NCBI GenBank assembly: GCA_016946835.1
Contig: JACVTC010000019.1
Coordinates: 980,001 to 1,044,000 of the forward strand
DNA length: 64,000 nucleotides
Source of the DNA: Neocallimastix lanati (nom. inval.)
Lineage: Eukaryota > Neocallimastigomycota > Neocallimastigomycetes > Neocallimastigales > Neocallimastigaceae
Direction of reading: 5' to 3'
The position numbers and the translations under genes were made by a program. The stretch's first letter is position 1; each line of letters starts with the position of its first letter. The notes below the pieces were generated by a model, which was given only the letters and a program-made list of their open reading frames with translations, made no database searches and was not told where the DNA came from. This document shows, piece by piece, positions 1-13,529 of this stretch.

Positions 1-75
1 TTTAAAAAAAAAAAAAAAGAAAGAAAAAAGGAGAGAAAGTTAATATTTTATTATAATCAAAATTTTAAATTTCAA

Positions 76-109
<34 letters not shown>

Positions 110-951
110 GTATTATTATTATTATTATTTTTTATTTGATTTATTTTCTTTTCATTTTCTATATAAATATTTTTTTTTTATGATTAATTTAATTTTTGTT
201 GTTAAATCATATTAAAAACTTTATTTATAATTATATTTTATCCCTATTATATTAATATATAAATATTAATAACTAATAATTTATATTTTGAAATTATAAA
301 ATGAATATATCTCTCTAATACTATTTAGTAATTTGGTTCAAATAAATTATTTTAATAGGAAATTAAAGTAGGAATTAATATAAATTGAAATATTTAAAAG
401 AATATAGACATAGTATTAAATATAATTATAATGTCCAACTAACAAATGTCCAACGAACTTAATTCTTTATATAATAGATCAATTATTTTTTTTTTTTTTA
501 TATATATATATATAAATAAAATTTTTTTTTAATTTTTATTAATAATAAACAATTTTATATTATTGGTTAATAAGATCAAAAATTATATAAATATTTTTAA
601 ATTATAAACATATGAATAAAAATAATTAAAAAATATATTCTTTTTTTTATAATTAATATTTTTGAAATCTATTCTTGAAATTAAAATTATATTTATATAT
701 ATAAAATGGTCATTACATAATAATACTTAAAATATTAATACTAATAATTTATATAAATAAAATTATAAGTTTTATAAAAAAAAGGTTATTTAACAAAAAT
801 TATTTAATTAAAATTTGAATAAATTTTTATTATTCAATTATATAATATTAACTTAAGTACTTTCATAGTTTGAAATTCTTTTTTTTTTTTATTTTTAATT
901 TTTTTTTTTTTTTTTTTGATAGTATTGATTTATTAATAATAAATTAATAAA
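1..951. other. AT-rich intergenic DNA
   Basis: No reading frame of note on either strand. The stretch holds poly-A and poly-T runs, a short TAT repeat near 105-130 and a TA repeat near 500. The last 60 bases before the ATG at 952 are a T-rich tract followed by TAATAAAT, which is ordinary upstream sequence for genes in this window. Confidence 0.6.
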
Positions 952-2475
952 ATGAATAATGAAGAATTTAAAAATGATGATGCTATTTTAATCAAAGAAG
1001 CATTTCATTCATTAGTTAATCATAAAAGTAGTTACGGAAAGCTAGTACAGGAAAGTTATTGTATATGTAGTTATGATAATTATATAAAAGAAAATCAAAG
1101 TAGGGAATACCTAAATAAAAAATTTAAAGAAGCATTGGATAAAATTAATACTATGGATAAAAAAGATATTAAAAAAATGGAAAATGCTTATTTTTTAATA
1201 AGATTACCCTACTGTGAATATAGTGAATATTATGATATTGATTATGATTTAAAATTTAAAGATGTAAAGCCTGAATCAAGAATTTATGTTATTAAAACTA
1301 ATGAATTAACAAGGTTTGATAAAACATTTAAAAAAATTTTTAGAAAGTTTAGGAAAAAAATGAAAAAAAATAAACGATATTTAAATGAAATATTAGACAT
1401 TGAGTATATAGATACAATTAAAGACATAGAATCAGATATTGAATATAATTTTACAAAAAATACCTTGGATGATAAAAATGAAAATGAAAGTGAAAAAATA
1501 AATGATAATGAATTTGATTCTATATGTAATAATACTAATGACAAAAGTAATGAAAAAACAAATAATAAAAAAGGTAATTTCATTACATATTTTTTTTCAA
1601 TTGTATATAAAAATACTGTTAAAATTTTCAATCCATTGTCCACTATTTCCGATAAGCAATTTACTAGAAGAAAACATAAAGGAGAAATGAAGTCTTTTAT
1701 TGAAAATTTATCTAAAAATGAAGAATATTTCCAAATTAAATATTACATGAATTCTATATGTGAAAGAAAAAATGATAATGAATTTATTTATAAAAATCCA
1801 TTCGAATTTGAAATAAAATCTTTTACTTTCGAAATTACTAAAAACATGGAAGATTTAAGAAAAAAATATAACGAGATTGAGAGTGATTTTAATTTACATT
1901 CTTTAATAAATGATATAAAACCAAATTGTATGAATTTTAACGATGATAAAAATGAGGACCTTATATTTGATATACCAACATTAGCAAATACACCATCCTC
2001 ATTATCAAATACACCATCGCCATTAGTAAATTCACAATTAATATCAAGTACATCGTCATTACCAAATGCATCATCATTACCAAATGCACAATTAGTATCA
2101 AATGCACCGTCATTACAAAATGCACCATTAGTATTAAATGCACAGTCATTACAAAATGAATTATTAGTATCAAATTCACAATTATTATTTAATGACCCAC
2201 GTTCAAATATACTATTATACCGACCTAATCCATATCTTTATCAGAGTAATATGACTAATTTAATGACTTTATCACCAAATTCATTTATGAATGATCTAAA
2301 CAATTTACTAAATCAATCAAATAACTTGGTATCAATTAATATAGATAATATTAATAATATTAATAATACAAGTAATACTAATAATAATACTAATATTACT
2401 AATATTACTAATAATAATACTAGTAATACTAATAATAATACTAGTAATACCAATAATAATTATTATTATAATTAA
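952..2475 (+). CDS. Unrecognised Asn-rich protein, 507 aa
   Basis: A single uninterrupted frame of 507 residues whose family I do not recognise. Residues 1 to about 150 are of mixed composition and look like a folded, probably helical region, with a very basic patch near residues 120-145 rich in Lys, Arg and Phe. A low-complexity Asn/Glu/Lys linker follows (about 170-215), then a second mixed region (about 215-320). Residues 345-415 are a degenerate short tandem repeat built on Leu-x-Asn-Ala/Thr-x-Ser. The C-terminus (about 455-507) is almost only Asn, Thr and Ile, encoded by AAT/ACT repeats. No signal peptide or membrane segment is evident. It is convergent with the SEN1-like gene downstream. 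It may be a lineage-specific gene; an intron-containing extension cannot be excluded. Confidence 0.55.
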   Translation: MNNEEFKNDDAILIKEAFHSLVNHKSSYGKLVQESYCICSYDNYIKENQSREYLNKKFKEALDKINTMDKKDIKKMENAYFLIRLPYCEYSEYYDIDYDLKFKDVKPESRIYVIKTNELTRFDKTFKKIFRKFRKKMKKNKRYLNEILDIEYIDTIKDIESDIEYNFTKNTLDDKNENESEKINDNEFDSICNNTNDKSNEKTNNKKGNFITYFFSIVYKNTVKIFNPLSTISDKQFTRRKHKGEMKSFIENLSKNEEYFQIKYYMNSICERKNDNEFIYKNPFEFEIKSFTFEITKNMEDLRKKYNEIESDFNLHSLINDIKPNCMNFNDDKNEDLIFDIPTLANTPSSLSNTPSPLVNSQLISSTSSLPNASSLPNAQLVSNAPSLQNAPLVLNAQSLQNELLVSNSQLLFNDPRSNILLYRPNPYLYQSNMTNLMTLSPNSFMNDLNNLLNQSNNLVSINIDNINNINNTSNTNNNTNITNITNNNTSNTNNNTSNTNNNYYYN

Positions 2476-3075
2476 GAGGTAATATTAGATTAAAATAGAA
2501 AACAATTCAAAATAATCATAATACTGATGATTAATATTCTAATAGGAATGGAATTTTAATCAATCATATATAAGAAATTAAATTATAATATGAGTATACT
2601 TTATTTATCTTTTCTCCAATGAAAATAATCATTTAATCTATTTATATATATATATATAGCTTATTGATTATAAATCATTAATTTAATAAATAATTTTTTT
2701 GTTTTTTTTTTTTTTTTAGTTTTTTTTTTTTTTTGTTTAAAAAAATATTAATACTACATTATAATTTATTTAATTATAATTAAATATTTCCATATAATAA
2801 AGATTAATTTTTATTTTATTTTTTATTTTTTTTTTTTTTTTTTTAATTTTATTTTTATTTTTATTTTTTTTTTTTTTTTTAAATTGAAATGAAGACATAA
2901 ATTTTATATTTATTAAAATCGTAATATTTATATAATATATATTACATATTACATTATAATATTTAAAATTAAATTTTTTTTATTTTAATAAAGAAAAAAA
3001 ATATATATATATTTATTAAAAATAAAAATAAGTAAATATATATTACAATTAAAGAAAATTTTTATGGAAAAAAAA

Positions 3076-3106
<31 letters not shown>

Positions 3107-3162
3107 TAAAAATAAATAAATAAAATAATAATATAATAGTATATAATATGATATAATATAAT

Positions 3163-3194
<32 letters not shown>

Positions 3195-3334
3195 TTATAT
3201 ATTTTATTATAAAACAAAGATAGTTTTTAAATTAATAATAATAAAAATTAATATTATATTTTATTATTTTATAATACTGATTTTAAGTTTATAATGTTTG
3301 TTTGTTAATTTTTTGCTCTTGTTTAAAAATACAA
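2476..3334. other. Intergenic DNA between convergent genes
   Basis: No gene seen. The region contains poly-T tracts (about 2702-2735 and 2827-2880), an (AAAAAT)n-like tract near 3075-3120 and an ATA repeat near 3165-3190. It must hold the 3' ends of both flanking genes, but no signal stands out from the background. Confidence 0.5.
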
Positions 3335-6300
3335 TCATTTAGAAAAGAAATTAAATTTTGGTAATTCAATTATTAGTTCATCATTTTCATTAATATCAAT
3401 TGTATCATCTTTATTATTACTGTCATTATTATCTATACTATTAGTATTATTAGTATTAGTATTTCCACTTGATTTAGTATTGTTTTTGTTAGTATTATTG
3501 TTATTTTGATTATTATTTTCATAATTTTTATTGTTACTTTGATGGATATCATTATTATTATTACTATTATTATTATTATTATAATTGTTGTTATTGTTGT
3601 TGTTACTTGCATTAATATTATTTTTACTACTATTATTGTTATTGTTTTCGTTTTTATCTTCATTGTTTTTATTATAAATATTATAATTATTCTTGTCATC
3701 ACTTTTGATATTTGTATTATGATGGAGGTTTTTCGATTTCATATTTTCATTTTTATTAGATTGAAGTTCATTAAATAATTTTTCAAAATATTTATTAGTT
3801 TCTGTAATAAAATCAACTTCTTGTGAATTATCATTTTGTTTATTCCTTTTGTGGTTTCTATCTATTGAATTTTCCCTTTCTCTTTTTCTATGCCTTTCCT
3901 TTGATTTATACTTATCCTTGGATAAAGATCTTGATTTTGAATACCTTCTATGTCTATCTCTTGATCTGTAATTATTCTTTTCTCTAGATTTTGATTTTGG
4001 CCTTGTTCTTGACCATGATCTTGATCTTGACCTTGACCTTGACCTTGATCTTGATCTTGATCTTGATCTTTGTCTTGACCTTGACCTTGACCTTGACCTT
4101 GATCTTGATCTTGATCTTGACCTTGACCTTAACCTTTGTTTGTTATTTCTACCTCTTGGTCTATAACTATTATTAATGTTATAATTATCATTATAGGATT
4201 GTCTATCTTGATTTCTATTATTATAATACTTATCGATTCCATTAAACTTATTTGGTTCATTATTATCTATAAATTCATCATTATTATAGTTCTCTTTATT
4301 TGATTCAATTTTTTGATTTGTTAAATTTACATTTGATATTTCACCTGAATAATTCTCTGAAGTATTATTTAATGGTATACAATTTAATATTGAATTTCCT
4401 TCTGTTTGATTATACGTTGAAGAAATTTTTGGTTGATTTGAGGAAGAAGCGGCATTTAAGTTTCTTAAAGAAGATGATACATCATTTTTATTTGAAGAAT
4501 AAATTGCTTCTAATATTTGATTATCTTCTATTTCTTGTTCATTTAAATTATTTATGTCAAATTTATTTTTATCAGAAGAATAAATCTCTTCCAATATGTG
4601 ATTATTTTCTATTTCTTCTCTATCAAAATTCAATGAAAAATCTTCTAATACTTTCTTACTTGAATCTTTTGATATATATAATGTATCACTTTCGGAACTT
4701 TTACCTTTATCTTTTCTCTTATTCTTGTTATTATTTTTATTTTTTCCTAATGAATTAGATAAAATATCAATTTCTTTAGTTTTACCTTTACTTTTATTAT
4801 CATTCATTCTACCGGATTCCATCCTCTTTTTAGAATAATGATTGTTGTAATTATTACCGTTTTTATTTTTGTTATATTTATTATCTTTTTTGATTGATTT
4901 AAATGTGGAGGAATATTTATCATTATGTCTATTCTTTGAAGATTTCCAATTATTTGATTCTTCATCACTACTATAGTTAATATTAGGTTCTTTTTTTATA
5001 TCTACTTTATAATCTTCCTCATCACTACTTGAATCACTTACAGTGGTAACTAATTTACTTATATCAATATCTTTTGGACGATCGTTATCTAATTCTTGAA
5101 AATATTTTGATAATTGATCAGAGTCTTCATGAACTGCTGGACTACTTGGAACATCTAAAAGTTCTGAACTCTCAGAATTATAATCATCTTCTCTTTCTGA
5201 ACCAAATAAATCATCAAAATTTTCATCTTCTTTAGTAGGAATTCTCGGGTTAACGTTGTAGGGATAAATATTTTTTGGAATTATATTGTTAAAAGATGAG
5301 AAATTTTTATCATTATATTCCGTATAAAGATTTCTTTCGGTGGCATCTTTAATCAAATAACGCCAAAATTCCATTTCTTTAAGGGCTCCAGAATTTCCAA
5401 CAATAATTAAAGAATTAATAGCTTTCATCAAAATACGACTAATACTAAATATATTTTGGAGTGGATTTCTTTCTTCAAATTTTGACATTGTACATGAGAA
5501 AATAATAATATCAATTTCATTAAATTGAATTTCATCTAATGTTGATATATGCATATAATCCAAAATTTCTACACCATAATTTTCACTAAATTTTATTTTT
5601 AACTTTTTAACTTGCCCAATGTATGGAGAGAGAATAGCAATTTTGTTCATAAAGAAATGATCTGAATTATTTATCAAGAGCTGATTTACAATATTAAATA
5701 TAGCATCAATTTCATAATTATTACAGAATGACTTCTCAATTACACTTTCATAACCATTTATATTATAAAAATGATAATTGTAAAATAATTTATAACTACA
5801 AAACTTTTTATTTCTTAACTTCTTTTTATTTAAACTTAAATTCTTATTTGACGTAATATTATTGTAATCATCATTAGCTGATGAACCTTCTTCTAAAACA
5901 TTTTTTAATTTTTTATTATATAACTTATTATTGAAGAAATAACTAATTTCACTATTCATACGATATTGTTCAATTAATTTACAAACATTAATAGTACTGC
6001 ATTTAATTGAACGATTAAAGAAAGAATTTTCTTTAATTATTTCGTCTAATGGCTTATTTGAATAATTTCTTTCTCTATTAATATAATTTCCCACAAGAAT
6101 AATCTTATTTAAATCATTAAAAAATGAAATAAATATATTTAATTCTTCAAATTCATCAGCATCATCCATTATTAAAACATTATAACTATCATGAAATTCT
6201 TTAAGTTGTTTTATTATTGGAACACTACTGATGGTATTTGGGCATACAGCTATATTATGTTCTTTTATAATATGTTTTGATGCTTCTGTATACCAATCCA

Positions 6301-7439
6301 AAATTATATTTTGATATTTTTTTGAAAAGTGATATATATTTTGATACAATGAATTTCTATTTCTAATAACATTATAATATTTATTAATATTATTATAATA
6401 TTCTGCCTCTTCTTTCGCTGATAAAGAAATACCCTTTTCTTTACAAAATTTAACTCTTTTCAATATATTTTCTAATTCTTTGCTTTTTTCATTAATTTCA
6501 TATTTACTATCAATTAACGACTCAATTGTCTGCCTTTCAAATAAACTTAATTTTTTAAAAATATTATCGATATTTCCTTTTTTATAAGATTGTTCTAACA
6601 TTTCTATAACTTCATCCATAACTAAAGTATTAAATGTATACTCAATACAGTTTGGGTTAATTTCTGTATCTTCATCATTACCAAATCTAACAATTTTAAA
6701 TTTTGAATTTGTTTTTTTAAAAAGTTGAATCAAATAATCACAACTTCTAGAATTTGGTGTACATATTAAAATTTTAAAATTTGGATTATTTTTGATATTT
6801 TTTAAAAAAAGGGCGTTTACAATGGAAATTATAGTTTGAGATTTTCCTGTACCGGGTCCACCATCAACTAAAACAATACCTTTGTCATATAATATAGATG
6901 ATTTAATTGCATCAATTTGATTTTCATTAAGAATCCATTCTTTTTTTTTATTACTCATTAAATTTATAATTTTTGAAGCTTCATTACTACAAATTTTAAA
7001 TCTTTCTTTAAAATTTTCTTTTGATATACTATTAACATTATTATTATAATCTGCAATTAAAGAAGGTTTTAATATAATTGAATTATATTGTAAATCATTG
7101 AAATTTTTTAAAATTGAATATTCCATAATAAATGTGTCAATTGAAAATATTTTTTGACCTTTCCATATTGAATTTTTGGAAAAGTAAGAAAAAAGAAAGT
7201 TATTTTCCTCTCTTAAATAAACTATGCAATTAATGATTGCTTCATTACATTTTCTTCTTTCTTTTATATCTTTAATAACAACGAAGCATGAAAGATCATA
7301 TATATATGTTAACTTTTTTTTATTTTTAACTTTAATAAGAGAAATGAATATTACATCATTTTCTTTCCAATTTTCTTTCTTAATTGCATTTAAATATGTT
7401 TTAAACTGAACATCTAAAAATATATGAGCATAAATAATG

Positions 7440-7470
<31 letters not shown>

Positions 7471-7527
7471 ATTAATAAGAAAAAAAATAAAAAATAATTT
7501 ATAAATTAGTACACTAAATATTGTAGT

Positions 7528-7593
<66 letters not shown>

Positions 7594-10500
7594 TTATTGA
7601 TTGATTAATTGATTGATTAATTAATTTATAGTTTTATAAGAATTAATTTATTTCATTATTATTCATTTATTTATTATTACTATTATTAACTAATATTAAA
7701 TATAAAAAATATGCATAAGAATATTACTAAAAATATTTTACCTTCAAATTTTTGTCTTTTATTAACATTTTTAATTGTCAAATTAATATTTTGATCATCT
7801 TTAACAATCTCTCTTATATGAAGATATTTTAGCCAACATCGACTTAATATTAGTTCTTTACTATATTTAATATAATCTTCTTGATTTGTAAATTCAAACT
7901 TTGCTTTTTCAATAGGTTTAAAATTTATTTTATCGAATTTATATTTATCTCCATATCTCCAGCAGAGAAGAGCATCCAAAAGAAATTCCATTTCATAAAT
8001 AACATTTGATTCTGATACCTTTTCAATTTTTATTCTATCAAAGTTCTCTGATTTAATATATTTTTCATTCTCTTTATAAAGTTTTGCTTTATCTTTATCA
8101 GGTGAAATTTGAATATTATATAAATTTAAAAATTCATCATAATTTTCTTTATTTTTAATTTGATTATGATCTTTTAATACCGATAAAATTTTCTCAACAT
8201 TAATAGAAACATTTTCCAATGTATACAAATGCATAATTTTTATGATAATTTTTACTGAATATGATTCATTTTCTTCTTCCTTCTTTGCAAATCTTTAGAG
8301 ATTTTAATTTTATTATTAAACATATATAAATGATTTTGATACATATATATAAGGTAATGAAAATTTAATATGATAAAATTAATATTAATTCAAAAAGTAA
8401 TACACAATTAGTAAAAGCTATTATTAATAATAATGATAATAATGATAATGACGATAATATAAATAATAATAATATATAATAATATAAACATTGATTTATT
8501 AATATAACTTACTGAAAAAGTGGAATAATAAATCTATCTAATTCTGGAGCAATAAGACTGAAGTAACTTTCTTCTCGTTTATTATCAATCGAATTAAGAA
8601 TCAATGAAAAAGTATCTAATAATTGATTATAACAATCCAATAATATATCATAATCAAATCTATTATACCATAAATTAATATTTTTTAATCCTATAAAAAT
8701 AAAATTAAATATACAAGCCATGAATTTATCAGATTTAATAAATTCCGGTATTTTATATTTTCCTTCAATATTACTAACAATATTATTGACAAATTTAATA
8801 GTAGATGAAATTGTAAAAAGCATGCAATAATCATCACCATATCCATGTAATTTTAAAATATCTAAAACATCTTTAGTAATATGTTCTAAGCATTGTTCAG
8901 GGTAAGTGTGAAAAAGGGTATTTAAAGCCTCAAATTTACTCTTTTTATTAGTAATACTTTCTAATAATTTATAAGAAAGTTCAGAAAGATTTAAATGAGG
9001 TGAAAGAATATGTTTTATTAATATATAAATCATATCTTTGTTATAAAAAAAATTCATAATAAAAGGATGACCAATTAATTGTTTAATAAAATTTAAATAA
9101 AGATTTAAAATAAAGCTCGTATAACTTTCCTCTGAACTATGATTTTCTGAATATATGAAAAAAAGACGAGATAAAAGTTTAATAATTACAGGAAAGATCG
9201 AAGAAGTATCTAAAATTAAATCAAATCTTTTAAAAAGACTAACCCATGTTAATTTATGTATTTCTTCTATATTTTTTTCAATAATTTCTTTATGAGAATC
9301 AATTTCCATAAAATCTATTTCTTTCTTAACTGGTTTCCAATTTTTATTATCTTCATTTAGCTGAGTTTTATGTTTTGAAATACATTCTTCATGAATTGTT
9401 TCTATCTTTTCAATATCCATTTCTAAAATCGACTTTATAAACTTTTCGAAAAAATAATTTAAACTTTCTGAAGAATATAAATTTTCCAAAATAATTGATG
9501 TAAATGTATCTATATATTTAAAACTTTTTAACTTTGCATAATAACTTAAAATATATTGGTTAATAATAGTTTTAGAAGAAACAGTCCAATCTCTATAATA
9601 GAAAAGAACTTTTTGCCAAAGCATAAAAACTTCTTCAGTTGATAAAATTCCATTAAGAGAATTCATAAAATAATTAATCCAAGTAAGAAAAAAATCTTCT
9701 TTATCAATATCAATATCTCTTTCTTTCATAATATTTTGATATTTATTATTGCTAATAATATTTTCAAAAATGGTTGTAATTAAATCATTTGAAATGCCTT
9801 TAAATTTCCAAACTTTTTCGTTTAAATCACGTAATAATTTATTTATTGTTTTTAATGGAATATTTGGATTTATATTTTGTGTAGTAAAATTTGCCTCATA
9901 TATATATTTAAAAATAAAATTAAAATCTTCTTGTAATAAATTTGTAGATTCATCATTTAATAATAAAACAATGCTTGTTAATGATTGATTAATAATTTCT
10001 AAATTTTCCGCAAAGCAAAAAAAAAGATTAGCTTCATTTTTTCTTAAATTAGTTTTAAATAATTTATAGTCATTTTTCTTTTCTTTCAATACATTAACAA
10101 ATTTAAAAATTTCTTCAAAATAGCATCTTAAATCATTATATTCTTGTATTTTTACAGATTCATTTTTTATAGAAATATTAAACAAACTTGTGATATAATT
10201 TCTAAGTTTATCATTTTTATGAAAAGCTAATACAAATATACCAGGAAATAAATAACCTGAAACAATTTTTAATCTTCCTTTCGAAAGAAAAAACATCATT
10301 AAATTTATTACACAAGTGTTAATTGCATGAAACTTTAAAAGAAAAGGGTATCTAATTATTTCGTAAATAATATTATTGCCACATTTTGTATACAATTCTT
10401 TATCATCTTTTGAAGGTGAACTTCTAAATATTTTTCTTACAGCTTCACAATACTTTTCTATTCTTCTTAAATCTGCTTCAACTAATGCCAATTTAAATTC

Positions 10501-10860
10501 ATTTAAATTTCTCACACCATATATTTCAAGAGAAGTTTTGAGAAAATTCGCTTTAATACGATAATATTCATCAATACATAATGTACAATTAAATAACTGT
10601 TTCCCAAAAGATTGAGTTAATAATTCTAATTTTTTATTTTTTTTTAATGTAAAACAGAGAAGTAATTCCTGTGCAATCTTTGGGAAATTACATATAAAAC
10701 AATTTTGTTTACTTAATGCAAATTGAAATCCTTTATCAAAAAATTGGGATTTTAAATATGGATCCTTTCTATTTCGAATATATTCATCAGTAAGTTCATT
10801 AATTTCCAGAGTTTCTCTTTTTACCTTTGGTAAATAATTATTTGTTGGTGAATCAACCAT
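3335..10860 (-). CDS. SEN1: SEN1/senataxin-like superfamily 1 helicase, divergent, with RS-rich tail
   Basis: Three exons join in phase: 10860-8513, 8292-7742 and 7413-3335 (introns GTAAGT..AAAG, 220 nt, and GTAAAA..TTTAG, 328 nt), giving about 2325 aa, close to yeast Sen1. Exon 1 is a long helical N-terminal region with two C-x2-C pairs near its start. Exon 2 and early exon 3 read like the segment before the helicase core. Walker A GGPGTGKS is at about residues 1151-1158, and the EQYRM motif of the Upf1/Sen1 family is present. Other motifs are altered: motif II reads DDAD rather than DEA, motif III reads LVGNYIN rather than GDxxQ, and motif VI keeps one Arg but not the ALTRAK block. The C-terminal third is low complexity with two copies of an E-I-E-x-N-x-I-L-E motif, a long Arg-Ser tract (about 2058-2104) and Asn runs. 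Sen1 is a nuclear RNA/DNA helicase in transcription termination. The altered motifs leave its ATPase activity open. Confidence 0.75.
4003..4135 (-). repeat. Hexamer tract encoding Arg-Ser dipeptides
   Basis: On the + strand this reads as tandem GATCTT/GACCTT hexamers with few interruptions. On the coding strand it gives about 20 Arg-Ser dipeptides inside the SEN1-like protein. Both AGATCA- and AGGTCA-type codon pairs are used, so the repeat has drifted at third positions while the amino acids stayed the same, which suggests selection on the peptide. Confidence 0.8.
7530..7592. repeat. ATA/TAA trinucleotide microsatellite in SEN1 intron 2
   Basis: About twenty tandem AAT/ATA units lying inside the second intron of the SEN1-like gene. 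It is in non-coding sequence. Confidence 0.8.
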
Positions 10861-11152
10861 TTAGAAATATTTATAAACGATATAAAAATAGTGCATAGAT
10901 TATTACTTCCACAATATAATTTGAATTATGATAATTTAAATTAATTTTAGAAAATATATATATATTTATTTGAGATTAAATTATAAATATATATATATAT
11001 ATAAAAACTTTTAAAAAGATTTTATAATTGTAAAATAGCAAAATTTATATGATTATATTTAAATTCTTTTTATAAAAAATTATAATAAGATTAAAATCTA
11101 TTTCAAAATTTTTGAAATATTAAATATATAAATTTCCTACAAAATTTTAAAT
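10861..11152. other. Upstream region of the SEN1-like gene, to the MULE insertion
   Basis: AT-rich sequence with short TA repeats and no gene. The MULE landed about 300 bp upstream of the SEN1-like start codon and may have displaced distal promoter sequence. Confidence 0.45.
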
Positions 11153-11161
11153 ATTGGATCT
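11153..11161. repeat. 9-bp target site duplication, left (MULE copy 1)
   Basis: ATTGGATCT directly before the left terminal repeat; identical to 23443-23451. Confidence 0.88.
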
Positions 11162-11516
11162 GGGGAGTGTGCATTTCGAAAATTTTTATTACAAAAAATT
11201 TGTATTTTGTTGTATGGCTTAAATATTTTTAATTTTAAGCCACTTAATTTTATTAAAAAATTAATGAATAATAATTAATTAATTAAATAAATAAAATTAC
11301 AATTCTCAAAAATTTTCAAACACGTAATCTTACGTGGGGCGTATATCTAATTGTATCATAATTTTGTGGCTTTTTTCTACAATTTTAAAAAGCTATATAT
11401 TCACAATATGGCGTGAATAATAAATGTGGTGATATTTTATGACGAAAATATATAAGCCACCTAGAATTTGGCGAAATACAACATTTCAATAAATAATAAT
11501 TAGGTTAGGTATTTCT

Positions 11517-12060
11517 ATTTAACATTGAAAAATAAAATAAAAAATAAATATACATTTATTTTTTAATGCTTAAAAAATAAAATAAAATAAGAAATAAGAA
11601 AATTTTTTTTTAAACATTGAATAATAAAATAAAAATAAATAAACATTTTATTTTTTAATGCTTAAAAAATAAAATAAGAAATAAGAAATAAGAAAACTTT
11701 TTTTTAAACATTGAAAAATAAAATAAAAATAAATAAACATTTTATTTTTTAATGCTTAAAAAATAAAGTAAAAATAAGAAATAAGAAAATTTTTTTTTAA
11801 ACATTGAATAATAAAATAAAAATAAATAAACATTTTATTTTTTAATGCTTAAAAAATAAAATAAGAAATAAGAAATAAGAAAATTTTTTTTTAAACATTG
11901 AAAAATAAAATAAAAATAAATAAACATTTTATTTTTTAATGCTTAAAAAATAAAAAAAAAATAAGAAATAAGAAAACTTCTTTTTTAAACATTAAAAAAT
12001 AAAATAAAAATAAATAAAAATTTATTTTTTAAGTATTAAAAAATAAAAAAAATAAAATAA
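11517..12060. repeat. Subterminal minisatellite of MULE copy 1
   Basis: About five imperfect tandem units of roughly 115 bp. Each has a CATTGAAAAATAAAATAAAA-type start, a middle ATAAACATTTTATTTTTTAA and a TAAGAAATAAGAAAA end followed by a T run. Copy 2 of the transposon has only two to three units (49446-49690), so the array length differs between copies. Confidence 0.8.
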
Positions 12061-12182
12061 AATAAAAAATAAAAATAAAAATAAATAAATAAAATAGTAA
12101 ATAAAGAAATAATAAATAATTAATAATTAAATAATTATTTAAATAATTATATAATTAATTAAAAAAAGGTTTATTATTTTAA

Positions 12183-12223
<41 letters not shown>

Positions 12224-13474
12224 AAAGCATTTAAAAGTATATTTATTAAAATATTTTATTGAAAAATTTTAATTATTAATGGAAGACAATATAGAAATTG
12301 AAATAAGTGAAACAAATCGAGGAAATGAACAAATTATTATTAATAAAAAACACAAATTTAATTTTTCATTTCAAAGGAAAGATAAATCAAAAATTTATAG
12401 ATGCACTGAATATAAGACTTTAAATAAATGTAAATCTTTAATTATTTTAAATGATAAAAAGGAGGTTTTAAAATATGAAAGTTTACATAACCATCTCGAA
12501 AAAGAAATTGATGTGTCTATATCAGTAGCAAAGCATAAAATTAAGGAAGAAATTAAGAAAAATTCAATTCCTATGGATATAAAACCTAAACATATATTTA
12601 ATGTCGTTTCTCAAGAAATGAGACTTATATGTCCCGAATATAGTACAATTAGATCCCAAATAATAAGAAATATAAATAAACAATTTCCTCCAAACATAAA
12701 AAGTTTTGATGATATTCCCATTGAATCAGAATATTATAAAACGAAAAGAAATGAAAATTTTATGATATTTTAAAATACTGATCTAATAATCTTTCAATCA
12801 CCATTCCAAGCATATTTATTTTCGAATTATCATAAAAATATATTTGCGGACGGTACATTTTATGAAGCACCGAAATTTAGTTATCAGTTATTTATAACAA
12901 GAACTTATGTTGGGGAATTTAATATGTTTTACACTACTTCCATATATATATATGTAATGCCACAAAAAAAGTTTTTCACAATATAAATATTAAATATTGT
13001 GTTTGGCATTACAAAAGATCATTAGAAAAACAAAAAAATATATTATGTTATCATGAAGTGAAGAATAATAATGATGTATATAATTATTATAAAGCTATTT
13101 CGAACTTACCGTTTATAAACCCTAACTATATATTTGATATTTATATTATAATAAAAAGAATTTGTCAAAAAAAAAAAGTATAATAATTTTCTGCTATTTT
13201 TAGAATATTTTAATAAAAATTATTTACTTAAGTATAATGTTAATAATTGGAATTATTATTGTAACGAAATCTTCAGTGTAAGAATCTATAATTATTTGTT
13301 AGCAAATAATTATATTTTCTTAGTTAAGTTATTATAACTATAACTTTATTTAATTACATATAATATTTATTAAATTTATTTAATTTAATTTTAAATATTC
13401 ATTAATTTAACAAAATTTATTTAATTAATTTTAAATAATATTGTAACGAAATCTTCAGTTAGTAAAATTAGAAC

Positions 13475-13529
13475 TTTGGTTCAATGGTTAGTTACATTGA
13501 CCATGACCAATACTTCATGGGTTCGACTC
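13475..13529 (+). other. tRNA-like A-box/B-box segment in LTR family A
   Basis: TGGTTCAATGG (13477-13487) fits the tRNA A box and GGGTTCGACTC (13519-13529) fits the B box, about 40 nt apart as in a tRNA gene. The T arm pairs poorly and no acceptor stem is found, so this is not a working tRNA gene. The same segment occurs in all three family A LTRs (near 18751-18805 and 20150-20205). It may be a captured tRNA fragment or an internal pol III promoter. Confidence 0.45.

Noticed and set aside
4300-4758. 152-residue frame on the + strand, and similar frames at 3506-3778 and 3991-4176
   Set aside because: Antisense shadows of the low-complexity tail of the SEN1-like gene.
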